Below, one piece after another: positions 44,395-51,644 of a stretch of DNA of 64,000 bases. Each line of letters starts with the position of its first letter. Position 1 is the stretch's first letter. The notes beneath the pieces were generated by a model. It was not told the origin of the DNA. It searched no databases and worked only from the letters and a program-made list of their open reading frames with translations. Source of the stretch: an uncultured Lachnospiraceae bacterium. GTDB lineage: Bacteria; Bacillota; Clostridia; Lachnospirales; Lachnospiraceae. The stretch is from contig CAJTTZ010000003.1 in NCBI GenBank assembly GCA_910579505.1, positions 277,166-341,165 of the forward strand, written 5' to 3'. The position numbers were made by a program, and so were the translations under genes.

Positions 44395-45731
44395 TCGCCT
44401 ATATGCCGACAATTTATCCTGATGAATTGGTATATAGTTGGTTTTGTAGGTATTATGTACATTCGGGTTGCTTTTCCCATAAGACGGCGTTGCAGGAGTT
44501 GTATTGCAAAAAGTCAGATTATTTAAGCAAAGAATTTATAGGGAAATTGAACAATGAAGCTATAGAGCAGATTGATGAAATATATTCTCTGGATAAGCTG
44601 GTCTTAGATCATACCATGTATCCTCAATATGGAAGGTTTATTCCATTAGCAGAAAAGAAAGAGGCTTTGTATCGTTTGGGACATAATTCTTGTGATGTAC
44701 ATTATTTGTTTCCTGTTCTTCCCAGAAATGAGGGGGAACGATATCTGCGGTTCTGTCCATTGTGTGTAAAAGAGGACAGAGAAATTTACGGAGAAGCATA
44801 CTGGCATAGGAAACACCAGATTAGGAATATGTGTATATGTACGAAGCATAAGTGCAGGCTTGTTGAATCGAACGTTTTGGCAAAGAGTGAACAGAGTTTT
44901 ACGTTTTGGCCTGCTGAAAATTATACATATGACAGAGAAGCAGTATTTGAAAGTGACTTATCAGTGATTCAGTATATGGAATATCTGGTGTCAGTATTTG
45001 ATTCGGTAATGGATTTTAATAGTGATATTCCTATCAGTTCCATCCTTTATGATGGGATGAGCAGGACAAAATATTTGAAGCCATCAGGACGGAGCAGATA
45101 TACGAAGATGCTTGCTGATGATATGGGTGAGTTCTACGGAAGTATGGGGATATATAGTGTAGCAAGTATGTATCAGATTCAGAGAGTATTATTGGAGAAC
45201 CTGTATGACTTTTCGGTTGTCTGTCAGATTGCTTTTTTCTTGGGGATGGGAGTGGAGGAATTAACGGCGTCCGCTTTAACTAAGGAGCAGATTCAACAGG
45301 AACAGGACAGCCATTATATGAGGAACACTGCGCCTGTAGATTGGGAGTTGCTGGATCGGCAAACAGCTCCTGTATTAGAGAAGTTTGCTAAGGGTGTATA
45401 TGATGGAACTGCGAATGAAAACGGTAGACCAGAGAGGGTATCAGAAAAGCTTGTGTATCGGGAAATGAATCTGCGGGGACATCAGTTGGAGAATATGCCA
45501 CGGTGTAAGGCTGTTTTTGAAAAGTATACAGAATCCTATCCTGAGAGTTGGGCGAGGAAGATTATTTGGGCTTATCGGAAGTTGGAAGAAGAGGGGAAGC
45601 CTTTTTATTGGACGGATGTTAGGAGGATTTCTGGGGTGAAAAAGAAGAACTTGCAGGATGTTGTTCCTTATTTTAGGGAACATGCTGGTGCCGACATGGT
45701 TGAGCGGATTAAAGAGCTAATTGAGTTTTGA
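44391..45731 (+). CDS. tniQ: TniQ/TnsD-like target selector
   Basis: 446 residues. The N-terminal TniQ domain has PDELVYSWFCRYYVHSGCFS, then a zinc-finger pattern: Cys pair in RFCPLCVKED near 122, His in YWHRKHQI, and Cys/His in CICTKHKCRLVE near 147. The extended C-terminal half, with a helix-turn-helix-like end (WTDVRRISGVKKKNLQDVV), fits a TnsD that reads a specific DNA site rather than a short TniQ. ppdK next to the left end is a candidate attachment neighbourhood. Confidence 0.85.
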   Translation: MIAYMPTIYPDELVYSWFCRYYVHSGCFSHKTALQELYCKKSDYLSKEFIGKLNNEAIEQIDEIYSLDKLVLDHTMYPQYGRFIPLAEKKEALYRLGHNSCDVHYLFPVLPRNEGERYLRFCPLCVKEDREIYGEAYWHRKHQIRNMCICTKHKCRLVESNVLAKSEQSFTFWPAENYTYDREAVFESDLSVIQYMEYLVSVFDSVMDFNSDIPISSILYDGMSRTKYLKPSGRSRYTKMLADDMGEFYGSMGIYSVASMYQIQRVLLENLYDFSVVCQIAFFLGMGVEELTASALTKEQIQQEQDSHYMRNTAPVDWELLDRQTAPVLEKFAKGVYDGTANENGRPERVSEKLVYREMNLRGHQLENMPRCKAVFEKYTESYPESWARKIIWAYRKLEEEGKPFYWTDVRRISGVKKKNLQDVVPYFREHAGADMVERIKELIEF

Positions 45732-45900
45732 CATTCGTTCTTGTTTTAAAAGTGTATGCTTTTGCATGTTTTCAAGAAATGTACCATGTTGAGTAAATGA
45801 GTAGAGTATGCTACAATAAAACATAATATTTCTTAGATAGAAGTAATTGGGTAAAGTAATATTTTATGTATAACTATTTGTATGGTATTTCAAGGGGATA

Positions 45901-48021
45901 ATGCATATGATGACATTGAAAAGATTTAGGGTGACAAATTTTCGTTCAGTAATGGATAGTGGTTGGATTGACTGCGATGATATAACAACATTGGTAGGAA
46001 TCAATGAAGCGGGAAAATCAAATGTGATTTTGGCTCTTTGGAAGTTAAATCCTGTAAGAGATGGGGAAATTGACCCTCTTCATGATATGCCTACAAAGGA
46101 GTTCTCTTCATGGCGTTCTATACCAGAAGAGAAAGTATTTATATCGGCTGATTATGAGTTGGATAGCTCATTAATTGAAAAAGTTATTGAATTATGTCAT
46201 TGTGATAGAGAGGCTGCATCCATTGTAAATATCAAGAGAAGATATGATGGAAAGTATATTATATCATTTCCGAATTATAAAAAAATTCAGGATATAGATC
46301 CCGCAATTATAAAGGATATTGTATATAGGGCAAATTCTCAATTAGAAGGGCTCAAAGAAAAGACAAAAGCTGAAACGGGTATCAAGGATAAAGTTTCTGC
46401 TTCATATAAGGATATTCTTGATTACTTAGATGGAAAAGAAAGCCTTATTGCTACGGATATTGAAGTTATTGAAAAAAAATATCCAATTAACATAGTTCAC
46501 TCTGCAACATCAGAGATTTATCCAAATATCGAAAATACAATGTCGGCAATAAGTGAGGCTTTTACAGTTTTTAATCCAGTAAATCCGTCATTAAACCCAG
46601 ATGCTCGGAAATTAATTATTAAGGAAATGCCGTCTTTTGTGTACTATTCTAATTATGGAAATCTTGATGCTCAAATTTATTTGCCACATGCTATAAAATG
46701 GCTGAAGGGTGAGAAAATTGATGGGATTAGTAATGATTCCAAGGTTCGTACTCTTCGGGTATTATTTGATTTTGTCAAGCTTGATCCACAAGAAGTTTTA
46801 GAACTTGGAAAAGATCCTATAAGAATTATTGAAGACCGTTATGGCAATAAAGTTGAGAAAAAACCTACAGAGGATGAAATTAAAGAAGCGACAGAGCAAA
46901 AGGCAGCAAGAGCAATTCTACTTAATTCAGCATCATCGGATTTGACACGTAGATTTAAAGAATGGTGGAAACAAGGGGATTATATCTTCCGTTTTCAGGC
47001 AGATGGAGAATTTTTCAAGATTTGGGTTTCTGATGATAAGCGACCTGAGGAAATTGAATTGGAACGTAGGAGCACAGGATTGCAATGGTTTTTAAGTTTC
47101 TTTTTAGTGTTTCTAGTGGAAAGTCAAGAAGCGCATAAAGGTGCTATACTTTTGCTTGACGAAGCGGGACTGTCTCTTCACCCACTTGCTCAAAGAGATT
47201 TGATATCTTTTTTTGATAATCTTGCGACAACTAATCAGATAATTTATACTACTCATTCTCCGTTTTTGGTCGATACATCTAATATTGATCGTGCAAAGGT
47301 GGTCTATTCTGATCAAGAAGGATTAACAGTAGTATCAAGTAATTTACGAGCTTCTGATGATAAACTCAACGAAAAGTCTATTTATGCTGTCCATGCAGCA
47401 CTTGGATTGAGCGTTTCAGATATTTTGCTTCAAGGTTGTCAACCAATAATTGTAGAGGGACCGTCTGATCAGAATTATTTGAATGCAATTAAACTGTATC
47501 TGATTCGTAATAAAAAGTTTTTGCCAAATATGGAAATTGTTTTTATGCCGTCAGGAGGTGTTCGAGGGGTTCCGGGTGTTGTAAGCATTGTAAGTGGAAA
47601 AAATAATGAGTTGCCGCTAGTAATTTTGGATTCAGATCAGAGTGGAAAAGAAGCAAAGAAAAAATTATTGTCAGGATTATACCAAACATCTACTGAAAAA
47701 ATAATTGAGGTTTCAGAATTTACTTGTGTAGAAAATTCTGAAATTGAGGATTTGATACCAATCAATTTTATGAAACGACAGCTTGATCGTTTATTTAGGG
47801 ATGTTGAGGATGAAGATATTTTTGACGTTTTATCTGAGAATGAAGCAATCATTCCTCAAATAGAGATGTTTGCGAAAAATTATAATATTGAACTTAGTAA
47901 AGGATGGAAAGTTGATTTGTCACGAAGTGTAAAGCAACAGCTTTTAAAGGCTAAGAGCATACCAGAATCTTACATTGAAAAATGGGTGCAATTATTTAAT
48001 AAATTTAATTTTGAAATTTGA
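45901..48021 (+). CDS. OLD-type ATPase with TOPRIM nuclease domain
   Basis: 706 residues. The N-terminal SMC/RecF-like ATPase half has LVGINEAGKSNVILAL near residue 33. The second half-site is LLLLDEAGLSLHPLAQRDL near 416, with YTTHSPFLVD. A C-terminal TOPRIM domain follows, with IIVEGPSDQNY near 516 and LPLVILDSDQSGKEAKK near 571. Proteins of this type (OLD, GajA) cut DNA and often defend against phage. No GajB-like helicase follows, so it resembles a stand-alone class 1 OLD. It sits just behind tniQ, where Tn7-like elements carry cargo. Confidence 0.85.
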   Translation: MHMMTLKRFRVTNFRSVMDSGWIDCDDITTLVGINEAGKSNVILALWKLNPVRDGEIDPLHDMPTKEFSSWRSIPEEKVFISADYELDSSLIEKVIELCHCDREAASIVNIKRRYDGKYIISFPNYKKIQDIDPAIIKDIVYRANSQLEGLKEKTKAETGIKDKVSASYKDILDYLDGKESLIATDIEVIEKKYPINIVHSATSEIYPNIENTMSAISEAFTVFNPVNPSLNPDARKLIIKEMPSFVYYSNYGNLDAQIYLPHAIKWLKGEKIDGISNDSKVRTLRVLFDFVKLDPQEVLELGKDPIRIIEDRYGNKVEKKPTEDEIKEATEQKAARAILLNSASSDLTRRFKEWWKQGDYIFRFQADGEFFKIWVSDDKRPEEIELERRSTGLQWFLSFFLVFLVESQEAHKGAILLLDEAGLSLHPLAQRDLISFFDNLATTNQIIYTTHSPFLVDTSNIDRAKVVYSDQEGLTVVSSNLRASDDKLNEKSIYAVHAALGLSVSDILLQGCQPIIVEGPSDQNYLNAIKLYLIRNKKFLPNMEIVFMPSGGVRGVPGVVSIVSGKNNELPLVILDSDQSGKEAKKKLLSGLYQTSTEKIIEVSEFTCVENSEIEDLIPINFMKRQLDRLFRDVEDEDIFDVLSENEAIIPQIEMFAKNYNIELSKGWKVDLSRSVKQQLLKAKSIPESYIEKWVQLFNKFNFEI

Positions 48022-48228
48022 AGATAGCAAGTAATTGCTGTTAAGAAAGATTATTAGTGTAGCCTATTTTGCTTGTTAAATGCTGTATTTATTCTGCGTA
48101 TAAGACATTTTTTGCTTAATTGTCGTATGTAAGCCAACTGTGGGTATATATTATATTCATGATACTATTATGATCCCTGTGCCAGTAACGGCACGGGGAT
48201 TTCTGCGTTTATAGGAGGATTTCGTAGG
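48022..48228. other. Gene-free stretch, possible right end of the Tn7-like element
   Basis: Holds TATTTATTCTGCG (48086-48098), close to TATTTATTCTACG in the left-end region, then TATAAGACA (48099-48107) and TGTCGTA (48121-48127). None gives a clean end with a target duplication. The hairpin ATCCCTGTGCC/GGCACGGGGAT (48173-48200) closes the stretch. Confidence 0.35.
48173..48200 (+). promoter_or_regulatory. Leader hairpin, copy 1
   Basis: An 11-bp stem ATCCCTGTGCC / GGCACGGGGAT with a six-base loop, 28 bases before a ribosome site and ATG. A related but diverged hairpin lies at 50506-50533 before another small gene. Confidence 0.55.
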
Positions 48229-48523
48229 ATGGAAAAACAGATGATGACAGAAAAATTATGTAAGGGGGGGGGGGAAAACAAATTACGGACAAGACATCGA
48301 TTCTGCATTTGAAATACTTAGGCAGGGATTCGTGGGACAGACCAGTGCATATGGATGACGAGGGGGTTATCTGGAAGGATGTGAATCCGAGGGCAGGTGG
48401 AAAGCTAATTTATGTACATCAGTCGGTAATGAATTTGACGGAGAGCCGGATACAGGCATGAAATATTTTAAGTAATATCAGGGTGTTTCGGTTATATTCA
48501 TACCTGCGAGGGATGTATGGTAA
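48229..48523 (+). pseudogene. Broken small gene with an 11-G tract
   Basis: ATG 48229, with AGGAGGAT upstream, opens a frame that runs into 11 consecutive G (48264-48274). The protein-like text continues in another frame (KYLGRDSWDRPVHMDDEG, VIWKDVNPR). Around 48415 it shifts again (VGNEFDGEPDTGMKYFK), meets TAA at 48473, and resumes (YQGVSVIFIPARDVW) to TAA at 48521. So there are two frame changes and one nonsense codon. The family looks like a small protein common in clostridial mobile elements (recollection). The G-run could be a sequencing or slippage site. Confidence 0.6.
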
Positions 48524-48667
48524 ATGATTTGGAAAGAAATATAGGACAGATTACGCAAGATGAAAGAGGAATTGTTGAAAAAATATCCACAGGTGGCAGT
48601 TTGGGATAATGCAACCCGGAAAGAAGAAATTTATGGGAGTAGAATTAAAGAAAGAGAGGATTGAATC

Positions 48668-48925
48668 ATGGCAGATAAAAAGAATGGAAACGGTAACCCT
48701 TTTGCAGGATGCACAATCGTAGCAACAGGAAAACTTGAAAATTTCACACGAGAAGATATTAACAGCAGGATCATCAGTCTTGGAGCAACAGCAGCAAACT
48801 CTGTTACCCGTAAGACAGATTATTTGATCTGTGGGGATAAACCGGGGAGCAAGTTAGTGAAAGCAAAGGAACTTGGAATCACTGTATTGACGGAACAGGA
48901 GTTCCTTAGGATGATACCAGCGTAA
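48668..48925 (+). CDS. Stand-alone BRCT-domain protein
   Basis: 85 residues that form essentially one BRCT domain: FAGCTIVATGKLENFTRED, the helix INSRIISLGATAANSVTRKT, DYLICGDKPGSKLVKAKELG and the terminal TEQEFLRMI. This pattern is that of the BRCT of NAD-dependent DNA ligase. It may bind DNA ends or a phosphorylated or replication partner. It lies just upstream of parM. Confidence 0.85.
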   Translation: MADKKNGNGNPFAGCTIVATGKLENFTREDINSRIISLGATAANSVTRKTDYLICGDKPGSKLVKAKELGITVLTEQEFLRMIPA

Positions 48926-48946
48926 AGGAAGGAGGGCATAAGAAAG

Positions 48947-49867
48947 ATGATCAGACTAAAAGATGAAAAATGTATCATAGGTTTCGATGACGGCTACCAA
49001 CTTGGAAAGACAGCAAACTTCATATTTGACAACGGTGTACACAGGCTTGGAGCCGTAGAGCCAACACTTAAAGAAAACTCCCTGTTTTATGATGGGGAGT
49101 ATTTTAAGGTAGGAGAAGGAAGGTCTGCGATCACGGAGGATAAGGTATCAGATGATTCAGCGAGGCTCCGTACAATGGCGGGTATCGCAATGGAGCTTCG
49201 GAAAGCGGGAGTACAAAAAGCAGACATCATACTTGCGGTGGGATTACCATTTTCCAATTATGGAAGAGATAAGCTGAAACTGATTGATTACTATGATCAG
49301 CAGAGTGCCTTAGACTTTTCTTATGAGGGAGAAGATTATTCTGTTGCGATTGTAAAAGTGATTGTCTGCCCGCAGTGCTATTCAGCGATTGCTTCAAGGC
49401 TTGGCAATATGAAAGACGATTACCTGATCGTAGATATTGGAAGTAAGACGACAGATGTTGTCTATGTGCGGAATGGACTTCCGATCGAGAGCAAGTCTAT
49501 CACAATCGAAAAAGCAATGGTCAAATGGATCAAAGAAATCCAACGGGATATGAAGATACAGACAGGAAAGGATATTCCGGAACATGAGATTATGAAGGTC
49601 ATGTTAAAGGAAGGAAGTAATCTGCCAACAGTCTATGCGGAGCTGCTCCATGGAATGATGCGTGAAAAAATACGTTCTCTGGAACTGGAGCTTTCTGAAC
49701 GGGGTTACAGTCTTGACTATATCAACATCATTTATGTGGGAGGTGGTGCGCTGATGGCGCGTGAACATGCAGGAAAATTCAGAAATCATACTGCTTACGA
49801 CTGTGATTTGTGTGCCAATGCAAAAGGCTATGAGTTTCTTGCAGGACAGATGTTAGAGAGAAGGTGA
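48947..49867 (+). CDS. parM: ParM/StbA-like actin-type segregation ATPase
   Basis: 306 residues of the actin-like fold: phosphate-1 loop GFDDGYQLGKTANF near the start, phosphate-2 DYLIVDIGSKTTDVVYV near residue 158, and adenosine motif INIIYVGGGALMAREH near 262. ParM-type filaments push plasmid copies apart; here the gene likely stabilises the extrachromosomal form of the element. The partner adaptor starts five bases after its stop. Confidence 0.88.
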   Translation: MIRLKDEKCIIGFDDGYQLGKTANFIFDNGVHRLGAVEPTLKENSLFYDGEYFKVGEGRSAITEDKVSDDSARLRTMAGIAMELRKAGVQKADIILAVGLPFSNYGRDKLKLIDYYDQQSALDFSYEGEDYSVAIVKVIVCPQCYSAIASRLGNMKDDYLIVDIGSKTTDVVYVRNGLPIESKSITIEKAMVKWIKEIQRDMKIQTGKDIPEHEIMKVMLKEGSNLPTVYAELLHGMMREKIRSLELELSERGYSLDYINIIYVGGGALMAREHAGKFRNHTAYDCDLCANAKGYEFLAGQMLERR

Positions 49868-49871
49868 ACTG

Positions 49872-50246
49872 ATGGCAGGACAGCAAAAAGCGATATTCCT
49901 TCGCTTTAATATGGAAGACGAAGCGGATAGCAGCCTGTATATGAAACTGGCAGAAGCAGCGGGATCTGTGTCACTTACTTCCTATGTGAAGAGAGTTTTA
50001 GAGGAATATCTCAATGTAAAATTAGAGATGGCAGAGCGTCAGCGGTTCCATGAACATATGCTTGTAACAGTGCGGGAAGAGATACAGGAACAAGGGATGA
50101 AGTTGATTGGGGCATTATTGTCAGGTATTGGTACGGTAACTGTACAGAAGATTCCAGAGAAATCTATGCCGGAAGAAGCAGGACTACCAGAAGCATGTGG
50201 GAAACTGCCAGAAGAACTCAGCGGTGTTCTGGATTTTATCAGTTAG
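49872..50246 (+). CDS. parR: ParR-like adaptor
   Basis: 124 residues. The N-terminal ~55 residues (FLRFNMEDEADSSLYMKL, SLTSYVKRVLEEYLN) fit a ribbon-helix-helix DNA-binding domain; the rest is a helical, charged tail of the kind that contacts ParM. Its place directly behind parM supports this. No tandem parC repeats could be seen next to it; the parC site may lie in the following 335-base gap. Confidence 0.7.
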   Translation: MAGQQKAIFLRFNMEDEADSSLYMKLAEAAGSVSLTSYVKRVLEEYLNVKLEMAERQRFHEHMLVTVREEIQEQGMKLIGALLSGIGTVTVQKIPEKSMPEEAGLPEACGKLPEELSGVLDFIS

Positions 50247-50581
50247 ATATACTGTCAGGAGTTTGGAGACAGAGAGTTATGCTGTAAGTATCTGTGGCAT
50301 TGATGATTAGATTCCTTTATAGGATTCTGCAATAGATATGATAATAGATGCAAGTAATAAGTTGCAGATTTCGGTATTTGAGGACGGATAGAGGGGAGGC
50401 GTTGCATATTCGTAATCAAATGCAACAGATATGCAATTCTCTGAGACGTTTCACGTTAGCGAAGGAGAATGTGGAGGTTGATATTTTGAATATAGAAGTA
50501 TAATGATCTCTGTGCTGGTTGTGGTATGGGGATTCTTTTGTTGCCCGTCCCGGAGGTTACGAGGGCAGATTGGAGGAAAGT
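50247..50581. other. 335-base gap with leader hairpin, copy 2
   Basis: Contains ATGCAACAGATATGCAAT-type AT-rich sequence, and near its end a hairpin (50506-50533, ATCTCTGTGCT... GGTATGGGGAT, several G-U pairs) related to 48173-48200. No tandem iterons and no gene are seen. Confidence 0.4.
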
Positions 50582-50755
50582 ATGACAAAGGATACAGAGG
50601 AAAGAATCAAGAAGGCTCAGGATAAGGCACTGGAACGTCTGGACTATATTTTGGAAACGGTATCTGATAAAGATTTTGTTGAGATCGTTGGTCGCGTTGG
50701 CGGTGATGTGGTCACTTATAGGGTGTATGATGACGGCTCTGTATATGAGAAATGA
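50582..50755 (+). CDS. Small protein of the mobile element, unknown
   Basis: 57 residues from ATG 50582, with GGAGGAAAG directly upstream; the in-frame ATG at 50519 is inside the gap and disfavoured. A helical, charged N-terminal half (ERIKKAQDKALERLDYILET) is followed by a short beta-rich end (GDVVTYRVYDDGSVYEK). Its end is four bases from the next reading frame. Function unknown. Confidence 0.65.
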   Translation: MTKDTEERIKKAQDKALERLDYILETVSDKDFVEIVGRVGGDVVTYRVYDDGSVYEK

Positions 50756-50772
50756 GCAGGGAGGCATTAATC

Positions 50773-51045
50773 ATGAGACTAGATTACAGGAAGGAGAAGT
50801 TTCAGAAAGTCAGTGTATGTGGTATCCTATGCGATTTCAGTGATATGCGTATAGACAGGAGTACCGTACCAAAAGAACGATATCAGTATGAGGTTGCCGA
50901 TGATGATGAAAGTCAAGGCAATCCAGTAAGAGTAGGATATGGTATCATGGTGAATTTCTTCGGAACGCTGATCAGTGATGGACCACTGCCTATTGGATAC
51001 GATGATGTATTGTGGCTGTATGATGGCGATTTTGTATATCTGTAG
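50773..51045 (+). CDS. Small protein of the mobile element, unknown
   Basis: 90 residues from ATG 50773, with GGGAGG at 50758-50763; an ATG at 50752 would overlap the previous gene. Beta-rich sequence without membrane segment (VSVCGILCDFSDMRIDRSTV, NPVRVGYGIMVNFFGTLISD). It resembles proteins of unknown function found in clostridial conjugative elements (recollection); no activity can be assigned. Confidence 0.65.
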   Translation: MRLDYRKEKFQKVSVCGILCDFSDMRIDRSTVPKERYQYEVADDDESQGNPVRVGYGIMVNFFGTLISDGPLPIGYDDVLWLYDGDFVYL

Positions 51046-51230
51046 GAATAGGGGAGAAGCATGTTTGGATGCAGTAAGCGGAAATGCAATATCCATTTGT
51101 ATAATCCACGGTGAAAACCTAAATACATATTGTGTTACATAAAGTGTATACAATTTATGAAATTCTTGCAAAAACATTTTATGGTGAGTAAAAGTAATCG
51201 GTTTATGATTGGATTTATGTCACAAAATAC

Positions 51231-51239
51231 TGGTATAAT
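51231..51239 (+). promoter_or_regulatory. Extended -10 promoter before the Mor-like gene
   Basis: TGG followed by perfect TATAAT at 51234-51239; a weak TTGGAT lies 19 bp upstream. The GTG start with GGAGGTGA follows at 51262. Confidence 0.5.
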
Positions 51240-51261
51240 TTGACAAATTGGAGGTGATAAA

Positions 51262-51591
51262 GTGATCAATATTGATTTCAACAACATAAACGATGAGATC
51301 GTCTATGAGGCATTTCATGTGGATGGGAATGAAGCTGAGGCGCTGAATGACAGCTATCTGGAACTTTTTGAATTGATTGGACGGGACGCTATGCTAAAAC
51401 TGTTCACTCATTTTCATGGAGATAAAATCGAGTGCCCCATGCGGCTGTACCGTGCGGAGTTTATTGCTGATCTTGCGAAAAATGAAACAGACAGGCGTGA
51501 AAGGGCGAAAATTGCAAGGGCAGGTGGATATTCTGCAAGGGTGATAGAAGGGGTATTGAGCAAACCCCGAAAAGAAAATGAGACGGAATAA
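51262..51591 (+). CDS. Mor-like transcription regulator
   Basis: 109 residues from GTG 51262. The middle, LELFELIGRDAMLKLFTHFHGDKI, followed by PMRLYRAEFIADLAK and a basic helix-turn-helix-like end (RRERAKIARAGGYSARVIEGVL), follows the pattern of Mor-type activators. These are middle-gene activators of Mu-like phages, also found in clostridial mobile elements. It probably controls the genes downstream in this element. Confidence 0.7.
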   Translation: MINIDFNNINDEIVYEAFHVDGNEAEALNDSYLELFELIGRDAMLKLFTHFHGDKIECPMRLYRAEFIADLAKNETDRRERAKIARAGGYSARVIEGVLSKPRKENETE

Positions 51592-51644
51592 TATATAGGG
51601 CAAAACAAAACTAAAAATACTACGTAGAATGGCAGGGAGATGTT

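Noticed and set aside
40538..48021. CRISPR-associated Tn7-like system
   Set aside because: No Cas gene or regularly spaced repeat array was seen near the tns genes.
48099..48107. TATAAGACA as the right end of the Tn7-like element
   Set aside because: Only part of the 29-bp arm matches and the flanking bases do not duplicate the left flank, so it is mentioned only as a weak candidate.
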